Origin: Anaerolineae bacterium
GTDB lineage: Bacteria; Chloroflexota; Anaerolineae; UBA1429
NCBI GenBank assembly: GCA_016928125.1
Contig: JAFGLK010000371.1
Span: 1-18,961, forward strand
Direction of reading: 5' to 3'
Length of the DNA stretch: 18,961 nt
Part shown: one piece after another, positions 1 to 6,056 of the stretch
Layout of the letters: the number at the start of each line of letters is the position of its first letter
Numbering within the stretch: the stretch's first letter is position 1
Position numbers and translations under genes: made by a program
Notes under the pieces: model-generated
What the model saw: the letters and a program-made list of their open reading frames with translations, nothing else
The model's database searches: none
What the model was told of the DNA's origin: nothing

Positions 1-408
1 ATCTTTTGCTGCCAGGCCGCGGTGCCGATCATGCGTCGCGTGGGAGGCGGCAAGATCGTCACCATCGGCAGCCAGGCGGGCATGAAATCGAACGTCAAGG
101 GCGGCAGCGGACCCTACTCAGTGGCCAAGGCCGGCATCATCCACTACACGCGCTTGCTTGCGGGCGAGGTCGGCCCCGACAACATCAACGTGAATTGCCT
201 CGCGCCAGCCTGGATCCTCTCTTCTCGGGCGATCGCCCAGGGGCGGGCGGAGAGGGAGCGGCGCGAGGAACTCGAATCCCAGATCGCCCTGGGTCGGCTG
301 GGCATGCCTGAGGATGTCGCCAAGGTCATGGAGTTCCTGGTCACCGATCTGTCGGACTATGTGACGGGCCAGACGATTTCGGTCTGCGGCGGGTACATTC
401 TCTTCTGA
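1..408 (+). CDS. SDR family oxidoreductase, C-terminal part (5' end outside window)
   Basis: This is the last 135 codons of a classical short-chain dehydrogenase/reductase, a cytosolic NAD(P)-dependent enzyme that usually oxidizes a secondary alcohol or reduces a ketone. The visible part starts just before the catalytic serine strand (KIVTIGSQAG, Ser24 of the visible part). It contains the YxxxK motif in GPYSVAKAG (Tyr39, Lys43), the NxNxxAPAW segment after beta-6, and the usual C-terminus (GRLGMPEDVAKVMEFL, then VTGQTISVCGGY). The Rossmann nucleotide-binding motif lies upstream of the window, so cofactor preference cannot be judged. The frame is open from base 1 to the TGA at 406-408. It lies 143 bases before a run of enolase-superfamily genes, which suggests that it oxidizes or reduces a sugar, sugar acid or related polyol in the same pathway. 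The substrate is unknown. Confidence 0.93.
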   Translation: MFCCQAAVPIMRRVGGGKIVTIGSQAGMKSNVKGGSGPYSVAKAGIIHYTRLLAGEVGPDNINVNCLAPAWILSSRAIAQGRAERERREELESQIALGRLGMPEDVAKVMEFLVTDLSDYVTGQTISVCGGYILF

Positions 409-427
409 TGAACGTATGGCGAGTGCC

Positions 428-450
428 GGTTGGCGGCCCAGCCGCCAGCC
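428..450. terminator. Stem-loop after the SDR gene
   Basis: A compact hairpin begins 20 bases after the SDR stop codon. TGGCGGC (431-437) pairs with GCCGCCA (441-447) around a CCA loop, and a T-G wobble plus two more G-C pairs extend the stem to 10 bp. No T-run follows, so it is not a textbook Rho-independent terminator. It may end or attenuate transcription, or protect the 3' end of the SDR message, between the SDR and the first MR/MLE gene. Confidence 0.4.
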
Positions 451-551
451 CGCTATCGCATGCGGAACCCGGACGCGCTCCTGGACCGTTGGCTCAGGGG
501 CCGTCCAGCTTGTACTCATGTATGGCGCCAATGGGATAGCTTGGAGGAGCC

Positions 552-1739
552 ATGAAGATCACGCGCATCAAACCGTTCATTGTGGATGGCGGCTTTCGCC
601 CCTGGACCTTTGTCAAGATCGAGACCAGCGATCCCGGCCTGGTGGGCTGGGGCGACTGCACCGATTGGGGCTCCCCAGGCCCGGTGGCCGCCACGGTCGA
701 GCGCTATGCCGAGTGGGTCGTCGGTCGCGACCCCATGCAGGCCGAGGCCATCTGGTGGGATCTGGCGGCGGCCTCGGTCCGCCACACCGGCGGCCTGGCC
801 TGGAAGGCCATGTCGGGCATCGACTCGGCCCTGTGGGACATCCGCGGCAAGGTGCTCAACGCGCCCGTGTGGCAGCTTTTGGGCGGCAAGATGCGCGATC
901 ACCTGCGTCTCTATTGGACCCATTGCGGCTCGACGCGCCGACGCCATGCGGAACGGCTGGGCCTGCCTTTTGAGGTCAAGACCACGGACGATCTGCGGCG
1001 CCTGGCCCAGGAGGTGCTCGATCGCGGATTCACTGCCATCAAGACCAACATGATGGCCCTGGATGATCGGCCCGATGCCATCCCCCATGGGAGCTCATTC
1101 GCCAGCCAGGCGGGCGACATCTCGGGGCCTGAGCTGCGCAACGCGGTGGCGGTGGTGAGCACGTTCCGCGAGGCCTTGGGGCCTGACGTGGGCATCGCCA
1201 TCGACGTAGCCTTTCGCTACAAACTGGGCGGGGCCATCAAGCTGGCGCGCGCCCTGGAACCTTACGACATGATGTGGTTGGAAACCGAGACCCTCGATCC
1301 CGAGGCACTCAAGGTCGTCCGTGAATCGACCACCACCCCCATCTGCCACGGCGAGAGCATCTTTGGCACCCACGGCTACAAGCCCTATCTGCAGCTGCAC
1401 GCTCAGGACATCATCATGCCCGATCTGGCCTGGAATGGCATCACCATGGGCAAGAAGATCGCCGATTTCGCCCATGCCTACGACGTGCTGGTGGCGCCGC
1501 ACAACTGTCACAGCCCGATGAACACCCTGGTCTCAGCCAACGTGTGCGCCACGCTGCCCAATTTCATGATCCAGGAGTTCGACGTGGATGACGCGCCCTG
1601 GCGGGACGATCTCATGACGCACCCCTTTGTGATCGAGAAGGGCTACCTCAAGCTGCCCGAGCGTCCCGGCCTGGGCTCGGATCTGATCGAGGAGGAGCTG
1701 CTCAAGCATCCACCGGCACAATATCCCGGTGCCCGCTAG
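552..1739 (+). CDS. MR/MLE (enolase superfamily) enzyme, KTN type, paralog A
   Basis: This 395-residue protein belongs to the mandelate racemase/muconate lactonizing enzyme family. These cytosolic Mg-dependent enzymes take a proton alpha to a carboxylate, and most mandelate-racemase-type members dehydrate sugar acids. An N-terminal capping domain (about 1-125) precedes the barrel. Metal ligands read as Asp218 (AIDVAFRYK), Glu244 (MWLETETLDP) and Glu268 (HGES). The Asp/His dyad is Asp291 (MPDLAWNGIT) and His317 (APHNCHS). The KxK motif is reduced to Lys164-Thr-Asn166, so the second lysine is missing. The usual FEEP strand is LETE. An ATG with GGAGG at 543-547 sets the start. It is the first of three same-strand MR/MLE genes, 51 bases before the next. 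Its closest relative here is the opposite-strand gene at 4317-5462. Family assignment is firm; the substrate is not known. Confidence 0.93.
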   Translation: MKITRIKPFIVDGGFRPWTFVKIETSDPGLVGWGDCTDWGSPGPVAATVERYAEWVVGRDPMQAEAIWWDLAAASVRHTGGLAWKAMSGIDSALWDIRGKVLNAPVWQLLGGKMRDHLRLYWTHCGSTRRRHAERLGLPFEVKTTDDLRRLAQEVLDRGFTAIKTNMMALDDRPDAIPHGSSFASQAGDISGPELRNAVAVVSTFREALGPDVGIAIDVAFRYKLGGAIKLARALEPYDMMWLETETLDPEALKVVRESTTTPICHGESIFGTHGYKPYLQLHAQDIIMPDLAWNGITMGKKIADFAHAYDVLVAPHNCHSPMNTLVSANVCATLPNFMIQEFDVDDAPWRDDLMTHPFVIEKGYLKLPERPGLGSDLIEEELLKHPPAQYPGAR

Positions 1740-1790
1740 CGGCGGGGCGATTGTCCTATCACGGCGACCAACGGAAAGGAAAATGAGAGC

Positions 1791-2978
1791 ATGAAGATCA
1801 CCCATGTACGTTCATGGCTCGTCAAGGTGCCCTGGGACAACAACCCAGGCGCAGACCATGTGCGCATGCCCGGCACTCGCGGGCTCGTGTTCGTGCAAGT
1901 GGACACCGATGAGGGTCTGACGGGCTGGGGCGAGATCACCACCTATCCCGGCCCGGTGGCCAACCGCGCGGTGGCCGCCTACGTGAACGAGATCGGGGCC
2001 TGGCTTGAGGGCGAGGACCCCGAGCGGATCGAGGCGATCTGGCACAAGATCTTTCGCGGCATGACCTACGTGGGCACGCGAGGCGCCACCACCGCCGCCA
2101 TCAGCGGCATCGACATCGCCTTGTGGGATATCCGCGGTAAGGCGCTGAACCTGCCGATCTACAAACTCCTCGGCGGCCCGGTGCGCGACAGCATCGCGCT
2201 CTACTGCCATCCCTGGGGCGCGACCTCGCCCGAGGGGATCGTGGCGGCCAGTCAGGAGATCGTCGCCGCCGGCTATCAGGCCTACAAGATGGACCCCATG
2301 ATCGCCAACCTCCACGTAACCAACTCGAGCTATCTGGACGGCGAGATCAGCCCCGAAGCGGAGGCCAAGGCGATCGAGATTCTGGCCGCAGCCCGCGAGG
2401 CGGTGGGGCCGGGCTTTGAGATCCTGATCGATGCCCATGGCCTCTACAACGTGCCCACTGCGGTGCGGCTGGCCAACAAGATGGCCGAGTACAAGATCCA
2501 CTGGTTCGAGGAGCCGGTGCCTCCCGAGAGTTGGAAGGCCCTGAAACAGGTCAAGGAGCAGGTAGCCACGCCGATCTGCACGGGCGAGCGCCTGCACACG
2601 CGCTGGGAATTTGTGCCCATCTTTGAGAACAACCTGGCCGATTTCGTCATGCCCGATGTTACCTGGACCGGCGGCATCTCCGAGCTGAAAAAGATCGCCA
2701 CGCTGGCCGAGGCCTACTACATCCCGATCTCGCCCCACGACGCCAGCGGGCCGATCAACATCGTGGCTGGCGCCCAGGTGATGATGACGGTGCCCAATTT
2801 CTACAAGCTCGAATGCTCGCGTTACGACTTTACCAACTACAACGTGCTGATCGATGAGCCGCTGGACGTGCGCCAGGGCCATCTGCATCTCTCGGATCGC
2901 CCCGGCCTGGGCGTGGAGCTCTTGCCCGAGGCGCTAGAGCGTTTGGAGGCCTCGCCGGAGGAGGCTGGCAAGGGTTAG
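1791..2978 (+). CDS. MR/MLE sugar-acid dehydratase-like enzyme, KMD / D-x-H type, paralog B
   Basis: This 395-residue enolase-superfamily protein most resembles the galactonate-dehydratase type, which removes water from an aldonic acid to give a 2-keto-3-deoxy acid. The capping domain includes the TDEGLTGWGE loop (39-48). Barrel motifs are Lys166-Met-Asp168, Asp214-Ala-His216, Glu240 (WFEEP), Glu266 (TGER), Asp289 (MPDVTWTGGI), His316 (SPHDASGP) and Glu341. The extra histidine two residues after the first metal ligand, together with His316, is the arrangement described for E. coli DgoD, where the two histidines act as base and acid. That makes a dehydratase role plausible, although the exact aldonate cannot be named. 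The ATG at 1791 follows an AAAGGAAAA tract, and an ATG at 1783 is out of frame and closes at once. It sits in an operon between paralogs A and C. Confidence 0.93.
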   Translation: MKITHVRSWLVKVPWDNNPGADHVRMPGTRGLVFVQVDTDEGLTGWGEITTYPGPVANRAVAAYVNEIGAWLEGEDPERIEAIWHKIFRGMTYVGTRGATTAAISGIDIALWDIRGKALNLPIYKLLGGPVRDSIALYCHPWGATSPEGIVAASQEIVAAGYQAYKMDPMIANLHVTNSSYLDGEISPEAEAKAIEILAAAREAVGPGFEILIDAHGLYNVPTAVRLANKMAEYKIHWFEEPVPPESWKALKQVKEQVATPICTGERLHTRWEFVPIFENNLADFVMPDVTWTGGISELKKIATLAEAYYIPISPHDASGPINIVAGAQVMMTVPNFYKLECSRYDFTNYNVLIDEPLDVRQGHLHLSDRPGLGVELLPEALERLEASPEEAGKG

Positions 2979-2997
2979 CGGCGATGAGGAAGATGCT

Positions 2998-4149
2998 GTG
3001 AGAATCGAGTCGATCGGTCTCTCAGTCTTTGAGGCGCCCAGTAACACCGGCCGATTCCAGGCCGAGGAGGAAGTCAAGGGTGCGCGTCGGCGCTGGCTGC
3101 GTCGCGGCCAGGGCCAGGTGCGCGGCGAGATCCACGTCATGCACGTGCGCACCGATGAGGGCCTTGAAGGCGTCTGCACTGTGGGCGATGCCCGCTACAC
3201 CACCATGCGGCCTGGCAATCTGGAGCAACTGCGCATCCTGGCCGTGGGCGAGAGCCCATACGACCGTGAGCGTCTCTACGACAAGCTGCGGGTCGCCACC
3301 CGCGGCATGTTCGCCAAACCGGGCTGGTTCGGCGCGTTCGACAACTGCCTGTGGGATATCGCCGGCCAGGCCGCCGGCCTGCCGGTGTACGCGTTAGTGG
3401 GCCGGGCGCGGGCGAGCTGCCCGGCCTACTATAACATCGCGGGCTCGCGCGGCGACGACGCCCTAGAGGCCGCGGTGCAAGACGCCCACAAGGCCCTGGA
3501 TCTGGGGTTTGTGGCCGTCAAGGACCACTTTCAGGACACACCGCGACGTAACATCGCTCTCTTTGAGGCCGTTCGTGAGGCGGTGGGCTCTGAGATTGAG
3601 GCCATGCATGACGCCGCCTCGGCGGGCTATGGCTACCAGGATGCCTTGCGCGTGGGGCGCGCGCTGGAGGCGCTCGACTATCTCTGGTTCGAGGAGCCCT
3701 TGCCCGACGCCGAACAGGCCAGCCTGCAGCGACTGTGCGCGGCCCTGGATATCCCGATCGTGGCGCCCGAGTCGCTGATGCACGATCTCACCTTGAGCGC
3801 CCAATGGTTGATCTCCGGCGCCACGGACCATCTGCGCGCCAATGCACGCCACGGGGCCACAGGCGTCCTCAAGCTGGCCCACCTGGCGGAGCTTCACGGC
3901 GCGAACATCGAGCTCAACGGGCCTGGTGGCCTCTTTGGCCTGGTGCACGCCCATCTGGTGTGCGCCATCCGCAACACCAGCTACTATGAGTACTTTCCCA
4001 ACGGTTCGCGCGACGAGGCGGGCCGAGAGATTGGACTGCTGAATCCGCCTGTGCCCGTCGGTGGGCATATTCGCCCGCCCGATGCCCCAGGCTGGGGCGC
4101 CGAGTGGGATTGGGCCTATTTCCGCAAGCGACGCGTGGCCGAGCTGTAG
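2998..4149 (+). CDS. MR/MLE-like enolase superfamily protein with Asn/Asn in place of the Asp/His dyad, paralog C
   Basis: This is a 383-residue divergent member of the enolase superfamily. The metal-binding residues remain: Asp205 (AMHDAAS), Glu232 (WFEEPLP) and Glu258 (APESL). The second-strand motif is Lys175-Asp-His177. The strand that normally carries the dyad aspartate reads LRANARHGATG, with Asn282 at the Asp position. The strand that normally carries the histidine reads IELNGPGG, with Asn307 at the His position. The usual general acid/base on that face therefore appears to be absent. The N-terminal domain has an unusual basic stretch (about 27-43). The start is GTG at 2998, with GAGGAAG at 2987-2993 and no in-frame ATG nearby. 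It begins 19 bases after paralog B, so it is almost surely co-transcribed. It could be a one-base enzyme (lyase or dehydratase using Lys175 or His177) or a non-racemizing member. The activity is unknown. Confidence 0.9.
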   Translation: MRIESIGLSVFEAPSNTGRFQAEEEVKGARRRWLRRGQGQVRGEIHVMHVRTDEGLEGVCTVGDARYTTMRPGNLEQLRILAVGESPYDRERLYDKLRVATRGMFAKPGWFGAFDNCLWDIAGQAAGLPVYALVGRARASCPAYYNIAGSRGDDALEAAVQDAHKALDLGFVAVKDHFQDTPRRNIALFEAVREAVGSEIEAMHDAASAGYGYQDALRVGRALEALDYLWFEEPLPDAEQASLQRLCAALDIPIVAPESLMHDLTLSAQWLISGATDHLRANARHGATGVLKLAHLAELHGANIELNGPGGLFGLVHAHLVCAIRNTSYYEYFPNGSRDEAGREIGLLNPPVPVGGHIRPPDAPGWGAEWDWAYFRKRRVAEL

Positions 4150-4174
4150 GGTCGCGCAGACTTGGCCCCGAAAC

Positions 4175-4191
4175 TCGCAGGCGCCCTGCGA
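4175..4191. repeat. Small perfect stem-loop after paralog C
   Basis: TCGCAGG (4175-4181) and CCTGCGA (4185-4191) form a 7-bp perfect stem with a CGC loop, 26 bases after the stop of paralog C. No T-run follows. With the larger hairpin at 4232-4269 it makes this 167-base convergent gap strongly structured. Confidence 0.35.
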
Positions 4192-4231
4192 CTGTCCCCA
4201 TCTACACACGGACAAACAACGGGCCATGCAG

Positions 4232-4269
4232 ATCGCCCCAAGGTGTGTCGAAACTCACCCTGGGGCGAT
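4232..4269. terminator. Large hairpin between convergent MR/MLE genes C and D
   Basis: ATCGCCCCA (4232-4240) pairs perfectly with TGGGGCGAT (4261-4269). After one mismatch, GGTG (4242-4245) pairs with CACC (4256-4259), leaving a 10-base loop. The element lies between two genes that end towards each other (stops at 4149 and 4317), the expected place for a bidirectional terminator. Neither side carries a clear run of T, so intrinsic termination is likely but not certain. Confidence 0.55.
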
Positions 4270-4316
4270 GCGCTACCATATAGGCTGGGCAAGTGGCATG
4301 GGCAGGCCCGGATGCC

Positions 4317-5462
4317 CTATTCGCGCCACTGGAGCGGGGGATGCGCCCGAACGGCTTGCTCATTCACATCCGCCCCCAGTCCCGGCTTGGTGGGGATACG
4401 AACGTAACCATCCTCCACCACCAACGGATCGCTGACCAGTTCGTCACGCCAGGGGTTGTCGTCGTACTCGTACTCGAGGATCATAAAGTTGGCGATGGTC
4501 GCGCACAAGTTGATCGCCTGCAAGCCTCCCATGACGCCGTGCGAGTTGTGCGGTGCGAACAGGATGTCATAGGTGTTGGCATAATCGGCGACTTTCTTGC
4601 CCATGGTGATGCCGTTCCAGACCGTATCGGGCATCACAATGTCCAGGGCATGCGCCTCGAGATAGGGTCTGAACCCGTGGGTTCGGTAGAAGCTCTCCCC
4701 GATGCAGATCGGCGTGCTGCTGCTCAACTTGACCACCCGCAGGGCTTGTGGGTCCAACGATTCGGACTCGAGCCACATCATGCGGAATGGCTCGAGGGCC
4801 TTGGCCAGCTTGAGGATGGCCCCCATCTTGAAGCGAAAGGCCACATCCAAAGCGATGCCTACGTTCGGCCCCAGCGCATCGCGCCAGGCGCCGATCCAGT
4901 CCACGATATGGTCCAGCGTCTCGTTGCTGAGGTCGCCCGGCTCGTCATGAGCGAGCGTTCTGGTGGCATTTGGCCCCAGATTGGTCTTGATGGCCGTAAA
5001 GCCGCGCTCTCGCACCTTTTCCACCGCCGCCGGAATGTCAGCGATGGAGCGAGTCGGGGGCAGGTCGGGGTTCTGCGGCTCAAGGCGGCCGCAATGGGTA
5101 AAGTAGACGCGAATCTTGTCTCGTACAGGCCCGCCAAAGAGCTGGTACACCGGCACGCCCAGCGCCTTGCCTTTGATGTCCAGCAGGGCAGCGTCGAGGC
5201 CCGAAATCGCCTGGTGAGCCAGGCCGCCAATCTGCCGCTGGGTGATGCCGTAGAGCATGAGCTGGATGGCTTCGGTGTTCATGGGATCCTGCCCGATCAC
5301 GTACGACCCGAGGTGCTTGATGGCGGCGACGAGCATGGGCGCGCTGTGCATCATGGTGCATTCGGACCAGCCCACCAGCCCCGTGTCGGTGGTGATCTTG
5401 ACAAAGTTGTGGATGCGCCAGCCACCCTCACACGAAAGGGTCTCGACCTTGGTGACTTGCAT
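4317..5462 (-). CDS. MR/MLE (enolase superfamily) enzyme, KTN type, paralog D
   Basis: This 381-residue protein is the counterpart of the gene at 552-1739. The two share long stretches almost residue for residue, such as GFTAIKTN, DVAFR, ALEP, WNGITMGKK and APHN. Metal ligands are Asp206, Glu232 (WLESESLDP) and Glu256 (IGES). The dyad is Asp279 (MPDTVWNGIT) and His305 (APHNSH). The KxK motif is Lys159-Thr-Asn161. The frame is open upstream to 5543, but translation should begin at the ATG at 5462-5460. It sits four bases after a perfect AGGAGG (complement of 5467-5472), and the protein then starts with MQVTKVET, matching the MKIT start of its relatives. It is convergent with genes A-C and has its own leader with an inverted repeat. 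It probably acts on a substrate related to that of paralog A, perhaps a different stereoisomer. Confidence 0.93.
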   Translation of the reverse strand: MQVTKVETLSCEGGWRIHNFVKITTDTGLVGWSECTMMHSAPMLVAAIKHLGSYVIGQDPMNTEAIQLMLYGITQRQIGGLAHQAISGLDAALLDIKGKALGVPVYQLFGGPVRDKIRVYFTHCGRLEPQNPDLPPTRSIADIPAAVEKVRERGFTAIKTNLGPNATRTLAHDEPGDLSNETLDHIVDWIGAWRDALGPNVGIALDVAFRFKMGAILKLAKALEPFRMMWLESESLDPQALRVVKLSSSTPICIGESFYRTHGFRPYLEAHALDIVMPDTVWNGITMGKKVADYANTYDILFAPHNSHGVMGGLQAINLCATIANFMILEYEYDDNPWRDELVSDPLVVEDGYVRIPTKPGLGADVNEQAVRAHPPLQWRE

Positions 5463-5503
5463 AGGACCTCCTCTGTAAGAGAATCTCGCATGAACAGACG
5501 TGC

Positions 5504-5532
5504 GGCGAGAGGCTCTTGATCTGCCTCTCGTC
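5504..5532 (-). promoter_or_regulatory. Inverted repeat in the leader of paralog D, possible operator
   Basis: CGAGAGGC (5506-5513) and GCCTCTCG (5523-5530) form a perfect 8-bp inverted repeat with a 9-base centre. A further G-C pair lies one position out (5504/5532). It lies about 40 bases upstream of the start codon of paralog D. Size and spacing fit a dimeric repressor site or a leader hairpin. No copy was seen upstream of the other MR/MLE genes, so any regulator would act on D alone. Confidence 0.4.
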
Positions 5533-5581
5533 AAGCGATGCAAAGGGTCATACCCTCCAGAAGAAGCTCGATAGGAGCATT

Positions 5582-5836
5582 CTAGATAGCGTGTCGGAAG
5601 ACCACACTCAGGAGACGCGCAAGCCGGAACTGCCGCGATCGTCTGGCGCTCGTTCCATCATCCTCCTGAATCCGCACGCCGGGACCGGGGTCCAGCTCCG
5701 AAGCAGCGGCGCCCGTGGGGGAAGCTGTCATAGCCATCGGCTTCAGCGATGAAGATGCGGGAGCACCACACGCAACCACGAGCAAGCAGATCATCGTCGT
5801 ACTGACCATCTTCTCTACCAGCGTTCCCCAGATCAT
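5582..5836 (-). CDS. Possible small lipoprotein (84 residues)
   Basis: Read from the ATG at 5836-5834, the frame gives an 84-residue protein with a short charged start, a hydrophobic core and a lipobox, MICLLVVACGAP. Cys23 would be the lipidated residue, followed by a Ser/Pro/Ala-rich linker typical of exported lipoproteins. GGAGGG (complement of 5845-5850) lies eight bases before this start, a good ribosome binding site. The frame is open further upstream to 6193, but that extension has no protein-like character. After the linker the protein ends with a basic, domain-free stretch (RRSRQFRLARLL), so it may be a truncated or decayed lipoprotein, or a chance frame. No family is recognised and no function is proposed. 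Confidence 0.35.
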   Translation of the reverse strand: MIWGTLVEKMVSTTMICLLVVACGAPASSSLKPMAMTASPTGAAASELDPGPGVRIQEDDGTSARRSRQFRLARLLSVVFRHAI

Positions 5837-5923
5837 GCCTGCGACCCTCCGTTTGGGGCGGCTCGCCGCCCAACTCGTAGCCTCGCCGACTTTCCCCTGC
5901 ACTGCCCTGGGGAGCGTGCGCAG

Positions 5924-5962
5924 GATACGTATCAGTGTGTAGCCAAAGGCCCGAGTTGTCAA
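5924..5962 (-). promoter_or_regulatory. Possible promoter for the small lipoprotein gene
   Basis: On the - strand a perfect TTGACA (complement of 5957-5962) is followed by weak -10 candidates: TACACT at 15-base spacing or CACACT at 17. A 10-base perfect palindrome, GATACGTATC (5924-5933), lies directly downstream and could be an operator. It is about 90 bases upstream of the lipoprotein start. The -10 match is poor, so this is tentative. Confidence 0.25.
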
Positions 5963-6056
5963 TCGGTTTGCGGTTGTCTTGTCCTCCCCCGTCGAGTAGA
6001 CTGCAGCCCATACGCAATGCGATGGCTCAGCGGAGCGCCCGCAAGGGGATACGCCG

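Larger units (their letters stand above)
5463..6056. other. 594-base gap between divergent genes D and the MutS-like gene
   Basis: The two flanking genes point away from each other, so their promoters should lie here. On the - strand side there is the ribosome binding site of paralog D and an inverted repeat (5504-5532). A possible small lipoprotein gene (5582-5836, -) with its own TTGACA-like element fills the middle. No clear promoter was found for the + strand MutS-like gene. Other open frames in this stretch do not look like protein. Confidence 0.5.

Noticed and set aside
1812..2888. 358-codon open frame on the - strand opposite MR/MLE gene B
   Set aside because: High GC leaves antisense frames open. 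The product is His/Gly/Asp-rich with no recognisable domain, while the + strand frame is a clear MR/MLE enzyme.
4293..5519. 408-codon open frame on the + strand opposite MR/MLE gene D
   Set aside because: It is the antisense shadow of D. Its translation has no family motifs, whereas the - strand shows all MR/MLE active-site residues and a perfect ribosome binding site.
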